Origin: Paramecium octaurelia
Lineage: Eukaryota; Ciliophora; Oligohymenophorea; Peniculida; Parameciidae
Length of the DNA: 64,000 nucleotides
Reading direction: 5' to 3'
Assembly: GCA_905182995.1 (NCBI GenBank)
Contig: CAJJDP010000111.1
Coordinates: forward strand, 207,195-271,194
Shown here: positions 50,425 through 62,819 of the stretch, piece after piece
Layout: every line of letters starts with the position of its first letter
Numbering within the stretch: position 1 is the stretch's first letter
The notes under the pieces: model-generated
Databases searched by the model: none
Told to the model about the DNA's origin: nothing
Seen by the model: only the letters and a program-made list of their open reading frames with translations
Translations under genes and position numbers: made by a program

Positions 50425-53400
50425 TCAAATTATACTTAATTTTTCACCATAAGGATAGCACATTTCACTTAGATAGGATGGAACAGTGGCAGCTGGCTCA
50501 GATTTGGAAATAGCCAAAATATCCTCAGAATTGAAACCGACAGTCTTCTTCAAGCATTAAAGATTCTATAATTTAGATAATGAAGATGTTTACTTTTTTA
50601 TCAAGTGCAGATAAATTAGGATGAGTTAAGATCATTCTCAAAAGCTATCTTAAATAGGTAACAGGATGAAATTGTAAGATATAGTACCTTTCAACCAAAA
50701 GATTGACTACGTCATGTAATTATTATTCAGTTGTATTTTTATATTAACATTTGAATATATTATCCCATAATTCCTGATTATGTTAATCCAAAAGTGATAA
50801 ATCAAATTTTTCAGCTGATTTAGCATGGATCCAACTATATACATTCTACAAAGGATAATCAGTTTGATTCATTGATTCGACATGTTGATCTGAGGCATTA
50901 CCTATATGTAACATTTCTCTAAGATCTTTTAATTCTTCATCATTCAATCTGGACTCTTCAATCCAAACTAACTTCTCCTGTTATTACAAATACAATTAAT
51001 TGTCTCTTCTTCTAAATTGATGTTAAATTCCTTATTTTTTGTAATACTTGTGACTTAGAATATCCAAGAATAACTGATCATCAAATAATTGACTCAATTA
51101 TAATAAGAGATCACTTGCACTAAATTCTCCAAATTGTTTGAAATCTGAGTGAATTAGATCATCAAACTACATATCCTTTATTCTTAATTGAGTCACTTAT
51201 ACATTTGGTTAGTAAAGACTCAAAGAATCTAAGAATTATAATTCCTGTTTATTTAATTATTTGCCTTCCATTTATTTATTCATCAAATAATAAGTGATCA
51301 ATTTTTCCTCTGCTCTTGATCTCTTTCTTGTAACAAATTAATCGATATCATACAGTAAGTCTACATCAAGATATCTATCAGGTGTTTATTAGATATCTAA
51401 TTTCTCAACATCACTTTCATTAAATAAAATATCGATATAATTAGTTTTCTATTTGTAATAGGGGGAGGAATGTTTTCTTCTTAATTCACCCTTAATTTCT
51501 TAAATTTTGTTATAAAGGATTCTATTAATTTTACCAACAATACTTCTAGCTTATTATTTGTTAATTTCTTTATTCTTGACATCTTCTTATAATTTCATTA
51601 ATAATTCCTTTCTCATTTTAATCAGATCCTCCAATGTTTTGTTGACTTACAATTTTTTCCTTAGATATTGAGTTGTTAAAAATGGATTGTATTATTTGAT
51701 TTATTCTTGTAATACGACTTCTGGATCCCTTTATAAGAAGATTCCAACAGGTTTAGTTGATTTTTTAGATGATAACCTTTCTTCTATCAATTTATCCCAA
51801 AACTTAATGTTGAATACAAAATCAGCAATTTCAGGTAAACTCTTAGATTTCAATTCAGCATTCAAATTCAATAGATTTGCAATGAACAAATCACTTGCAT
51901 CACTCTGGTGATCCTTTTAGTCTTTCTATAAGAATCTATACAATTGATTAAGTTGTTCTAATTCCTCATCTGACTTTTTAGCCGAATGTTTCTTCCACGC
52001 AAGTGAATAAGATTCAACAACTATCTATTATCTACGTTTATCTGAATGTGGAATTGGAATCACATCTGAAATAAAACCATTATCTTCCAATCTCTTAAAT
52101 AAGTCTTAGTCTGGACAATAAGTGGGATCATAAATTCTATTACTAATCAAACTAGCTTTAAATCCTTCAATAGATGATTAAGGATTATATATTGATTAAG
52201 ATGGGATCATTCCATACCATTTTGGGAATTTGATTGGTTGAACCTTAATTTCATCTATCAAATCTTAGAATACATTATTCTAATTCAAAATTTTTAATCT
52301 CTCTTGTAAATCAAGTAAAGTTTATTTCAACTTCAACTTATTTAAATTATCATTCTTATTTAAATAGTTCAATGCTCTTTTCTTCAAATATTGCCATTAC
52401 ACATTAAAGATTGTTTAAGAACTCAATTCCTTACTGTTTTCTTCTATTTAGACATTTTCCAACCTATCCTTGATTTTATTAAATAAGATGATATCAGAAT
52501 TTTCTAGGTTAAATGCCAACTGCAATTTCTACTTGAATTGTTCCTTATCCTTACCTAAGAAATCATATAATGTCATATATGGCTATGAACCAACTCTTAA
52601 TTTAGCATATCCATTTATTTCATTATTGACACTCACATCATAAATCTCAATCAGTTGCACTGACTTAGGTAAAGTCTCTTTAATGGCCTTGTATACTTCA
52701 GTATGATTAATGTCCTTCTCTTCATAAATCAACTTCTGTCCAGAGTGTTTTTCTAATACATCAATTCTTTCTTGTTATTTTTCATTCAAATCTCTAATTG
52801 TATTCAAATTCTTAACTCTAAACTTGAGTTCTTCAATGAATAGTCCATAATTTTGATTTTACAATGCCAAGTATGTAGCATAAGCAATTAATTCATCTAA
52901 AGAGAGGATAGATAAATTCTCTGGCAATGGGAATTTTCTATCAGTTTTATTCAATTATAAATGAAGATATAAAGAATCAATTGAATTAAGAAGTTCTTCA
53001 TCAGTAACTTAGGCTAAATACTCTCTGCTTTCAACATTGAGACCAGCATTTGCAAACGCCTTTGCTAATTTATATTTATCTGAATGAACTAATAAAGATT
53101 AAGCATTCTTTAATCTCTCTGCAATTTAATGTCCTTTGTATTCAGAAACTGCTACCATCAAATTTCCGAAATCTGATAATTTTGGTTCAATAGGTTTTGT
53201 TTGATCTCTGTGTATTAATTGTATTTCTAATAGATTAATTATAAATGCCATTAGATCAGGGTCTTTACCTGAAATATATGAAAGTGCAGTTTCTAATGAT
53301 AATGAGACATCCTCCTTTTCAACTTCCGCAGGATGCAAAAGACCTGAAGATACTAAGGCTTCTTCAAATTCCATCATTTTAATGTTAGTATTAACGTGCA

Positions 53401-54128
53401 CCCAATCAGATTTTTAGATATCAAGTAATTATAAATAAACTCTTCTGATTTCTACGATTGCTTCCAAAACATAGAAGATATCAGATTGTGTTTCTTCGAT
53501 TAATTTTTCAACTTCATAAATGAAATTATTGATAGGCACTTCCTATTTTTCTTCAAAGATATCTAATATAAATGCTTCAATTAATTATTTTTCTTCAGAG
53601 TTTAACTCTTTGGCATCTAATTATTAAAATACCTTATCAACAATCTATTCGCTATGTAAATCTACTCCTGTCAGAGCCAATCCGTGAATTGCTTCTGCTA
53701 AAACTCTATAATCATTCAAATTTAATAAGTCTTTAATAAGGACATCGAATCCCATGGAAGATTCAACTGATTTATGATCAAAGTAGGATCTATCTCCTCT
53801 TCCTTTTAATGCATGTCCTAATTGAACAAATGTTTATCCAACAATTTCTTCATTTGAGTATTCTCTTTTCTACAGAAATGCAGCCAAAATAGTTTTAGCA
53901 GGCACATTAGATGTAAAGAAAGCATGATTTTACATTTTGAAAGCAGCTTAAGTATTTTGATCAATTTATTTTTGTAATTAGATTGCTATTAAATATAGAT
54001 GGATCCAACATACCTTTATTTAGAGCCTTCTTAAATTATTCAAGCTATGACTTGAATATTTACTTACATTTGAGATATTCATACTCCTCACTAATTCTAA
54101 AGAGAGATCTCTATAAATATTTTATCAT
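50425..54128 (-). CDS. Large protein with mitochondrial-type presequence, about 1,210 residues
   Basis: ATG at 54128, stop at 50427-50425. The first 13 residues (MIKYLQRSLFRIS) form a basic amphipathic helix typical of a mitochondrial targeting sequence. An alternative ATG at 54082 would need an additional 23-nt intron. Introns include one of 28 nt near 54000-54030 and one of 28 nt near 50570-50597. The rest is helical-repeat-like (HGLALTGVDLHSEQ; EFEEALVSSGLLHPAEVEKE; DYPLQNVYSWIHAKSAEKFD) with charged stretches (LMKLQEDVKNKEINKQQAR). No membrane segment or catalytic motif. It may be one of the large ciliate-specific mitoribosome or respiratory-complex proteins; that is inference. Confidence 0.65.
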
Positions 54129-54172
54129 AATTAAAAGATTTTAATATTTTTATATTCACATTCACATCCTCC

Positions 54173-54535
54173 TCAATGCACTTGTATTTCTTTAAGTTTA
54201 GTTTATCTCAATTCTTCTATTTTTAACCTCATTTCAAAACTAATTATTCCATGCTAAACTCAATTTATTATGAAAGACATTAATAATCGCAGAATCAAAT
54301 AATCCTGAAATAGCATAATCTATTTTACTTAGCATAAAACACTTTATGGTAACTAATTATTTATTATTAATGCTTAATTTCCACTAAGTCTTAAAATCAC
54401 TGCAGTTATTAATTAACCATCCCTCTAAAATGTCAATATCCAGTTGTCTTTAATATCTCACAATTTCTTCTCTCTCCAAATTATACACGCTTACTCATCT
54501 TGCTTTAATTAATCTCTTATTGGTCTCGTCTTCAT
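54173..54535 (-). CDS. Small protein of about 95-105 residues, unknown
   Basis: ATG at 54535 (MKTRPIRDQLKQDE). The frame requires one short intron near 54486-54508 to join the next exon (EEIVRYQRQLDIDILEGWL; QWKLSINNKQLVTIKCF). It then stops at 54236-54234, or at 54175-54173 if a further 24-nt intron is removed. The predicted exon boundaries are non-canonical (GAG acceptor or GTTT donor), so the model is shaky, although the amino-acid composition looks coding. It sits in the 450 bp between two divergent genes. Confidence 0.4.
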
Positions 54536-54585
54536 TTTTCTGTTAACATTTTATTTATTATTCTTATTAATATATTATATAATAA

Positions 54586-56010
54586 ATGAATTCAATACAG
54601 CAATGTCCTACTCACAAAGAAATTTATGTTGGATATAATATAGAGAATTCTGATACTGTAAGACCTATTTGTTCTCGTTGCATTCCTTCTCTCAGCAAGG
54701 GCTACTTTGGAGAATAAAGATATCTCAATTTCGAATAAGCCACACAATTACTAGATTAATTAAAACAAACTGGATTAAAACAATATAAATCAGAAATACT
54801 TGATCAACTTGAGCAGACTATTCATCAGTTATATACTCAATTGAAATTGCTTTATGATCAAATTTCTGTAGTCTTCGATTTAATTATTCAATCAGATCCA
54901 TAACAAGAACTTTTGGATTCTAAAGACCACAAATAAATAGCTTAAGTATTACATGAGAATTGCCAATATGATATTCACCAATAAAAATATAAGATTAAAT
55001 CTTAAAATGCAATCCATATCAGATTCAATAAAGTAATTTCGAAGTCTTAACATCATATGAATGAATGCTTTGACAATATCAGTTAATAAATCAATTCACT
55101 AAAGAAAGAAGAAATTGACTTAACTCAATAGACAAGCAATCATAAACATAATCATAAAAATTATAAGGAACTATTTAAACTCAATACCAAGGTTTAATCA
55201 GTAAAATCTATGGCATATTATGATAAAATGAAATGGTTATTTTCAGCTGATTAGGATATCAAAATATTACAATTTGATCTTAGGTCAAAATAATTTATCT
55301 AAGAACATTCTGCTCACTCCGATAGAATCTCAGCCCTTCTAATTGTAAACGACACCTTAATCTCAGCTGCAATTGATAAAACTCTAGTCATTTGGAATCT
55401 AACTGGTCCAAAAATAGAAGTAAAAAATAAAGTTAATACCAAATCGACAATTCTTCAATTAATAAGATATTAAAATTCATTTGCCTCAATCAATAGCGAT
55501 AAGGTTCTAGCATTCTGGAATGAGACCGCATGTGTAAATGAATTAAAGAATAAAGTTGAAATTACTAGCATAGACTGTAATAAAGATTATTCTTAAATTG
55601 CTATAGGATAAATTGATGGAATTATTAGAATTAGAAAAGAAAAATTTAACATTAAATTAGAAAGTCATTTTGATTGTATCAAGGCACTTAAATTTATAAA
55701 TGAATCATATCTAGTTTCAGGAGGATGGGATAAATAGATTAAAATATGGATGGAATTGAAAAATGGAGATTATAGTTGTATTTAAACTATTTACGATCAT
55801 AATTCATATATCAACTTTATAGATTATGTAGGAGGATATCTCATATCTACAGATGATGAGAAGATTATTAAAATTTGGTATTAAGATAAATAATGGAAAG
55901 AACACTCGTAAATAGGTCGATATTCTTTAGTGACAGCTATTCATACTTATCAAAGAATTTGTTTCTTAGGATTTGATGATTCCTCAATTTAATTGCTTTA
56001 GTTTAATTGA
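54586..56010 (+). CDS. WD40-repeat protein with N-terminal coiled coil, 474 residues
   Basis: Intronless, 475 codons from ATG 54586 to TGA 56008-56010. Residues 1-45 contain two Cys/His pairs (CPTHKEIYVGYN; PICSRCIP), a possible small zinc-binding element resembling a B-box. Residues 50-195 are coiled coil (YKSEILDQLEQTIHQLYTQ). From about 200 there is a WD40 propeller of about six or seven blades (DRISALLIVNDTLISAAIDK; VIWNL; LAFWN; YLVSGGWDKQIKIWM; LISTDDEKIIKIWY). The layout (zinc element, coiled coil, propeller) is like many large ciliate families of unknown function. Its 3' end overlaps the antisense gene at 55950-56483 by about 60 bp. Confidence 0.82.
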
Positions 56011-56483
56011 GTATTAACTTATACGTTTATTTAACTTAAGGTATTCATTAATCCTTTTAAGTGGGATTAAATAATTATATATTTATTATCTTATTAGTAA
56101 TCTATCATAAATCTGTATTTTAAATCAGCTATTACTATCTTGCCTTACATCTAAACATCATAATATAAGTATATAAATTCGTTTGAGTTGATTCTAGATT
56201 TAAGTGTTAATTTCTGAAATAAATTACCATAGATAAACTAATACTTCTTGAATACTTTACAAATCTTCTTTAATAAACCTAATAATAATATTTTTATATT
56301 GTTCTGCTATTGATATGTAATCTATTCGAATTTTAAGTGGTTTAAAGAATTCAGTTTACTGTATTTGATATGTTTTACATAATACAAAGTGGTTTCATTA
56401 AATAATTTTTTGAAATCTATGAATCCTTCCACAATTTCCTCGTCTTAAATATTAAGAGATTTTCTAGTTGATCCAACTTCCAT
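55950..56483 (-). CDS. Basic protein, up to 177 residues, unknown
   Basis: ATG at 56483; the frame is open for 178 codons to a TGA at 55952-55950. It begins MEVGSTRKSLNIQDEEI and is rich in Lys, Leu, Ile and aromatic residues (NIKILLLGLLKKICKVFKK; KIVIADLKYRFMIDYQQD). As drawn, its last 20 codons are antisense to the WD40 gene, so a 3' intron or earlier stop is likely. A 20-nt intron near 56135 would end the protein at about residue 112. No known family. Confidence 0.45.
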
Positions 56484-56490
56484 AGATTAA

Positions 56491-57417
56491 AATTTATTGT
56501 GTTTGATATGTTAAGAATTAGTTGTTGATCCTAAGGAGTGCAGTTAATGTCAAAATCTATTTTGTTCAGAATGCATTGCATCATGGCTTGAAAAGAAAAG
56601 TATTATCAAATATTGAATTTTATAGAGACCTGTCCATATAATTGCAGTAAGGAAATTGAATTGAAAAACCCTCATCGTATAGTCAAAAACTCAATTTCTC
56701 AAATAGAAGTAAAATGTTTAAATAAAGGATGTGGCAAATAAATGTAAATTTAAAATCTAGATTCCCATCTGCAACAATGTGAATACTAAGAAAAAAAATG
56801 TCCTTTTCCGGATTGTGATTTTAAAGACATTTAAAAATAAATAAAGCTTCACGAATAAATTTGTGAACACAGAATATAAAATTGTAAGAAATGTGATTCA
56901 AAGTATAAAGTCAATTAAGAACATGATTGTCTAGTCTAATTGCTTTAGAAATTGAAATTATAGGAAGAGAACTTCTAAGTCTATTAACAGAAAACTGATT
57001 AAGTTATAAGGGATTTGGTTACAAGACTAACTAAATTAGAAGATTCCTAAAAAAGACCCAATAAACCAAAATGTTTCGAAGGACATGAGTTAAAATGGAT
57101 ATATCCTAAATAAGGAATTTAATGTGAGTCTTGCAAATACGCTAATGAGAATATAAGATATGTTTGTGAAATTTGCAGAGCAGCGTATTGCTAGAAATGT
57201 AAGATGCCAGAATTCAATGCAAACATTTGTCCTGCTCATCACATTTTATAATTTTCGCAGAAAGTACATATTAATTATATGCTAGCCTGCGTTTGGCTTG
57301 AAATGCGATTTCTGTAGACATAACATTTATTCTAAAGGTGACTCTGTTTACAGTGATCGAACTTGTGATTTCGATATTTGCAATAGTTGCTTTTAGAAAT
57401 TAAAATTAATTAAGTGA
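56491..57417 (+). CDS. RING / TRAF-type zinc-finger protein (start not resolved)
   Basis: In order: a RING-type finger beginning CLICQELVVDPKECSQC then QNLFCSECIASWL, and after a 26-nt intron (56600-56625) KTCPYNC. TRAF-type fingers follow (EVKCLNKGCGKQM; HLQQCEYQEKKCPFPDC; CEHRIQNCKKCDSKY), then a coiled coil (EENFQVYQQKTDQVIRDL). Last is a Cys-rich unit (CESCKYANENIRYVCEICR) extended by a 22-nt intron (57264-57285) into LKCDFCRHNIYSKGD...CDFDICNSCF, a ZZ/DC1-like finger. TGA 57415-57417. No in-frame ATG precedes the first Cys pair, so a 5' exon is missing from the model. Proteins of this plan are usually E3 ubiquitin ligases; three zinc modules in one chain is common in ciliates. Confidence 0.75.
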
Positions 57418-57490
57418 GTGATAAAATTATATAATTAAATGTATAATACTTCTCTAATTTATTTTATGTATTATTTAGAATATTAGACTA

Positions 57491-58098
57491 ATGTCAACTC
57501 GTATTGTAATATTTTTATGTACATAGTGTTTGATCAGTTGATATAATACAATGAGAGATGGATAAATGAGGCTACAGTTATTGATAAGTGCCCTGAAAAA
57601 GATAAGAGGTTGTGTACTAAATTAGGAATCTGTTTTTCCAACTCTAATAAACATCCAAAATTACAAGTTAAATAGTGTGGTTTAGTAGTAAAAGATAATT
57701 CGTTCGGTTCTAAGAAATTTATCGCTTGTGATCCTGTAATACCACAAGAAGGAATTCATGAGTTTACATTTTAGATAAATAAAAATGGAGCAGTGTACGT
57801 TGGCATGTGTATTCTAGATAAAATCAACTTTGAGTCAGGATATGTGAATATTTGGGATAACCACAACCACGGGTAAAATAGAAATTCTAATAGAATTAGA
57901 ACATATCTATTATGTAATGACGGTTTTGCTTTTTCCAATGATTCGCCTTAAGAAAACAAGGTAGAAACCCATTTTAAGTTTCAAAAGAGTGACAAAATTA
58001 CAGTCTTTGTGAATCAAACAACAAAAACAATAAAATGGCATAAATTTGGAACTAATGAAATTATTGTATAGCATTTCATAAATATGAATAGTAAATGA
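57491..58098 (+). CDS. SPRY/B30.2-like domain protein, 193 residues
   Basis: ATG 57491, one canonical 26-nt intron (57501-57526), TGA 58096-58098, exactly 194 codons. After a short N-terminus (MSTLFDQLIQYNERWINE) the rest fits a SPRY beta sandwich: GSKKFIACDPVIPQEGIHEF, then YVGMCILDKINFES and later DKITVFVNQTTKTIKWHK, which follow the usual strand order (G-x-H-x-F; hG...; D-x-h-x-h-x-D). SPRY domains bind protein partners. It lies 74 bp downstream of the RING gene on the same strand, and an exon skip could in principle join them to make a RING-TRAF-SPRY protein; the in-frame TGA between them argues against it. Confidence 0.65.
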
Positions 58099-58283
58099 GG
58101 TTTAAAAATAATAAGAACTTGTATCCTTGTTTGATGATTGAGGGTTAAAAAATCACTATTATGGATTGAAAATTAATTATAATTATAAAATCTAGGAATT
58201 TAGAATTTAGCAAATATATATTTTAAAGTAATTAATTAAATCAAAGTTAACATTTCTGAATTATATTTAAAGAACTTGAATTT

Positions 58284-58748
58284 ATGTCATTAACATTTAT
58301 TTCATTTGTTCTTATAGCAATGATATTTGGTATTAGTATAATTTTATAGTTCTATTCATATTAACTATGTAGTCTTGTTATTATTCGTTTTTCATTTGGT
58401 GTTTCTTCTTATTCAAAATCGATTGTCCATTTTGAAATTTATTCTTTGATTTCTTTTTCGAGTTACTCCATTTCTGGCAAACCCCTTCTCAGTAATGATG
58501 ATCAAGCAATCCAATTTTGGAATCAACCATATATTTTTATTACATTTAATCTATTACTAATTCTATATTTTCTTAACATTATTGAATCAAAATCGAAAAT
58601 ATTTACATTATTTCAATATTTTTATATTTATCTAATAAAGCTTTCTGAATCTAGAATACTATAAAAGAATTAAGTGTGTGTATCAATTGTAATCCATATG
58701 TAAGAAACTTTTTCATGTTCTAAGTCTCTTAGGAAATAATTTTGTTGA
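58284..58748 (+). CDS. Possible membrane protein, 154 residues, doubtful
   Basis: An uninterrupted 155-codon frame runs from ATG 58284 to TGA 58746-58748. It starts with a signal-anchor-like segment (MSLTFISFVLIAMIFGISII) and has a second hydrophobic block (IFITFNLLLILYFLNII). The composition (Ile, Leu, Phe, Ser, Tyr) is also what AT-rich non-coding DNA yields, and with one stop codon a chance frame of this length is not rare, so the call is tentative. No homologue recognised. Confidence 0.35.
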
Positions 58749-58834
58749 ATTATTTATAACAGACTTTAATATGAAAAATAATTATTTATACTTTAATTTT
58801 GAGTAAATTACTAATAAAATTATGATAATATTAG

Positions 58835-61481
58835 TCATTTCTTTTTTTTGCCAGGCTTCTTCTTTCCTTTTTCATCATCAGCTGGTTTCTTGAGTTTATC
58901 AATTCTTGCTTTATTCCCAGAGAGATCATCATGCAATTTACGAAACTCTTGATATTGTTACAAGAACGTAGATTATTGGACAGCTAGCGGATCAACGAAT
59001 TCACTTATTCGGTAGGGTATTTCAGCAGATAAAATTAATCGTCTCTCTGTCAATATCTTTCTGAGAGCCTCTTTGATCTACAATATAGATTAAATGTAAT
59101 ACATTCCCTGCAGTAAATCCTTCTGTAGCATGAGCCAAGGAGCTTAAGGGGAAATTGGGATGCAGTTAAATCTTTCGTTATTCAAAAAACCTCTAGAATA
59201 TCATTATTCTTGTCGCATAATTTGGACAAGGGAAATAGACTCTTCTTTTGAAAAAGGATTTCAATTATTTTTTATTTGCATTCCAAGGAGCATAACTACA
59301 ACCAATTATAGTAACATTTTCTTTCTACTTCTCAGTGAAATACTTACCATATTTCAATAAGTATTTTCTCAATTTAACCCAATTCATGCCTCCTGCAGAT
59401 GATGGCTATTAATCACCTTTCTTCTTCTTTTTCTTACCTTTGAAAATGCGTTCAATTTCATCAATATATATAATAGCAGGTTAGAAACAGGCAGCAGTTT
59501 TAAATGCTAACGATAACAAATAATCAGGTTTATCTTAATATTTATTTTCTATGTTTGCAGGTGATAAATCTAGAATCAAAGCATCACATTCAGTTTATAG
59601 TGCCCTAACTGCATGTGTTTTACCTGACCCATGAGGCCCATAAAAAAGGACATAATTACTTTCTTTGACATTATCCTTGATATATGGAGATCCTAATGGC
59701 ATTCCAATAAATTAAACTAAAACCTGTCTTAAATCATAAATGGAGGGATCAGCTACTTATTCTTAGAGCATTTCTTATTTTTATCTTAATGGATTGCAAT
59801 TTCCAATGAGATCTGAAATTTTTGCTGGTTCCAATTTCTTAGCGATACCTGATTCAATCAATTCAGCTAGCATATCTCTAGGATCTTTTTTTGCTGTTCC
59901 CTTATCTCCTGGGAATTTCTTTTTCTTCTTCTTTGCCACGCTTCTGAAACCAAAATTAATTTCTCCTTCTTCTAATAAATCATCTTCTTCTGCTTTTGCA
60001 GCTGGTTTTGCTTTCTTTTTTTTTGATTTCTTTTTTTTTGGATATTTCATTTTCTTTGCCTTTAATGCAATTCTTAAATTGATCAACTCCATATCAATCA
60101 TTTCATCTACTACTTCTCTTATTTATTTTTCAACTCCTTTTGCAATTTCTCCCTTCAATAAGGAATTTTCATGCTTCTAATAAGGGTTTAACTAATCATT
60201 TCTCCATTCTTGGTTATGTTTTTCAATTAAATCTTGCATCTTGACTATAGCTTCTGTAGGCCCTTATTCTACTCTAATATCTTCATCTTCTTGCTTCTTC
60301 TTCTTTTTCTTTTTTCCCTTATTCTTTTTAGCTGCTTTCTTTTCCTTATCCAACAAATCCATCATTTCTTATTCTTCTTCAGTCAATGGCAATCTCACTT
60401 AATCTTTTTTATAGAATTAAGCAACTTTTGGTGGCACTAATTTACCTTCTGCTTTCTGAACTTCACTCATGTACCACCTTCTTCTTTCAGCCAACATTTA
60501 GTTTTAGATATCATCCTACCAATCATTCATTAAATTATCTCTTGCTTCAACTAAGGCTGTTTTATACTCTTATAATCTTTCCTATTGTTTCTCTTTCATT
60601 TTCTCTCTCTACAAATGATATGTCTTATAAGCATCGGTTTCTTGTAATGGTTTTTCCAATGTAAATCCCAGAAATAGTGATTCCTACTCTCTTATATCCC
60701 ACACTATTTCTCTGGCTTTAAATCCTCTATAATATTTTTAAATCGTTGTTATGGCTTCTTCTCTCTCTGTAGAATCATGCACTTCCAATCCTTCTTGCAA
60801 TTTCTTTTGTTTCTCTTGTTTCTTCAAATCTTGCTTTTTCAATTATTTTGCCAATAACACTCTCTCAATACCTTGTCTTCCTCTCTCATTCTTTTAAATA
60901 AACCATATAGCTTATTCAATATTTTCCAATACAGCTTTGTCTACTAGAACTTCTTCTTCTGGTTAGGTAGTATCATGAAATTCATTTAAAAAATGATTAA
61001 GCATTTATTTACGATAAGCAAGTTTTCTATTTTATTCATCTGAAAAATAATGAGGTAAAGTAACTTCAGCATCTTCTATGAGTCTCTTTTCATCAAAAAT
61101 TACCTGATGTAAATTCACAAAATCAGATCTTATCACATTTCCTTAGGTTGAATAGAATATCATGGCCTACATATTTTAAAATCATTATAGTACCTGCTTG
61201 ATTTGAATTTGTCTTAACATGGTATTTTCAAGCATCTTCTTTAATAAACGTCTTTTTTAAGGATGTAACAATTAATCATAACAAATTTCAAGTGATTTAT
61301 ATGCATCCACATAAAATAGGTATAATTTGCCATAGTACACAAACCACTCTTAATCAGGCCTTACTAGTTTTAGATTTTGCTTGACCTGATTCTCAACCAA
61401 GGGATCCATCTCTATTTATAAGGCCTCCATAAGTTAATTGATGGACTGTCTCCATTTCAAATTAAAATATGAAGTTGACAT
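58835..61481 (-). CDS. IQCA/DRC11-like AAA+ protein of the ciliary nexin-dynein regulatory complex
   Basis: ATG at 61481, stop at 58837-58835, with a 27-nt intron at about 61170-61196. An N-terminal helical region leads to an IQ motif (AITTIQKYYRGFKARE), a very Lys-rich central stretch (KKAAKKNKGKKKKKK and again KKKSKKKKAK) and a conserved block MLAELIESGIAKKLEPAKISDLIG. The C-terminus is an AAA+ ATPase with Walker A FYGPHGSGKTHAV and Walker B PAIIYIDEIERIF. These landmarks and the order match IQCA1 (DRC11), which links doublet microtubules and tunes dynein. About 870 residues. The first 1.2 kb of the gene (60276-61481) lies in the duplicated segment, so its 5' part appears twice in the window. 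Confidence 0.87.
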
Positions 61482-61612
61482 ATAATAAATATATATATGA
61501 TATGTCATTAAAAAACAGAGTACGGAGTTGATCCATTCTGATGTTGACAATTTGGACAAAGATGAATAATGTCCTTGCAATCATCTACATAACAAGGTAA
61601 ACATGCCAGACA
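60276..61612. repeat. Direct repeat copy 1 (1,337 bp) next to an N: probable assembly overlap
   Basis: It is identical, as far as I can compare line by line, to 61614-62950 at a fixed offset of 1,338 bases; only the N at 61613 separates the copies. The repeat ends mid-gene on both sides (inside DRC11 on the left, inside LITAF on the right). That is what two overlapping contigs joined by a placeholder N would give; a biological duplication would be expected to carry some divergence. Confidence 0.9.
61505..61612 (-). pseudogene. Truncated LITAF gene fragment (artefactual copy)
   Basis: The last 36 codons of the LITAF-domain gene, cut at the N. It repeats 62843-62950 exactly. It encodes the CCLACLPC-to-stop end of that protein. 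It should be removed when the overlap is collapsed and is not a separate gene. Confidence 0.85.
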
Positions 61613-61613
61613 N
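61613..61613. other. Single N, contig junction
   Basis: The only ambiguous base in the window, exactly at the boundary between the two identical 1,337-bp copies. It is best explained as a scaffold placeholder. Confidence 0.95.
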
Positions 61614-62819
61614 AATATCTTCATCTTCTTGCTTCTTCTTCTTTTTCTTTTTTCCCTTATTCTTTTTAGCTGCTTTCTTTTCCTTATCCAACAAATCCAT
61701 CATTTCTTATTCTTCTTCAGTCAATGGCAATCTCACTTAATCTTTTTTATAGAATTAAGCAACTTTTGGTGGCACTAATTTACCTTCTGCTTTCTGAACT
61801 TCACTCATGTACCACCTTCTTCTTTCAGCCAACATTTAGTTTTAGATATCATCCTACCAATCATTCATTAAATTATCTCTTGCTTCAACTAAGGCTGTTT
61901 TATACTCTTATAATCTTTCCTATTGTTTCTCTTTCATTTTCTCTCTCTACAAATGATATGTCTTATAAGCATCGGTTTCTTGTAATGGTTTTTCCAATGT
62001 AAATCCCAGAAATAGTGATTCCTACTCTCTTATATCCCACACTATTTCTCTGGCTTTAAATCCTCTATAATATTTTTAAATCGTTGTTATGGCTTCTTCT
62101 CTCTCTGTAGAATCATGCACTTCCAATCCTTCTTGCAATTTCTTTTGTTTCTCTTGTTTCTTCAAATCTTGCTTTTTCAATTATTTTGCCAATAACACTC
62201 TCTCAATACCTTGTCTTCCTCTCTCATTCTTTTAAATAAACCATATAGCTTATTCAATATTTTCCAATACAGCTTTGTCTACTAGAACTTCTTCTTCTGG
62301 TTAGGTAGTATCATGAAATTCATTTAAAAAATGATTAAGCATTTATTTACGATAAGCAAGTTTTCTATTTTATTCATCTGAAAAATAATGAGGTAAAGTA
62401 ACTTCAGCATCTTCTATGAGTCTCTTTTCATCAAAAATTACCTGATGTAAATTCACAAAATCAGATCTTATCACATTTCCTTAGGTTGAATAGAATATCA
62501 TGGCCTACATATTTTAAAATCATTATAGTACCTGCTTGATTTGAATTTGTCTTAACATGGTATTTTCAAGCATCTTCTTTAATAAACGTCTTTTTTAAGG
62601 ATGTAACAATTAATCATAACAAATTTCAAGTGATTTATATGCATCCACATAAAATAGGTATAATTTGCCATAGTACACAAACCACTCTTAATCAGGCCTT
62701 ACTAGTTTTAGATTTTGCTTGACCTGATTCTCAACCAAGGGATCCATCTCTATTTATAAGGCCTCCATAAGTTAATTGATGGACTGTCTCCATTTCAAAT
62801 TAAAATATGAAGTTGACAT
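61614..62819 (-). pseudogene. Truncated DRC11 5' fragment (artefactual copy)
   Basis: Start codon at 62819 and the same sequence as 60276-61481. The 3' AAA+ half is missing because the copy stops at the N. It carries the IQ motif and part of the Lys-rich region only. It is a by-product of the uncollapsed overlap. Confidence 0.85.

Noticed and set aside
59794..60180. 128-codon plus-strand frame rich in Phe and Ser
   Set aside because: Antisense of the Lys-rich region of DRC11: AAG/AAA runs reversed give TTC/TTT. No domain or start context.
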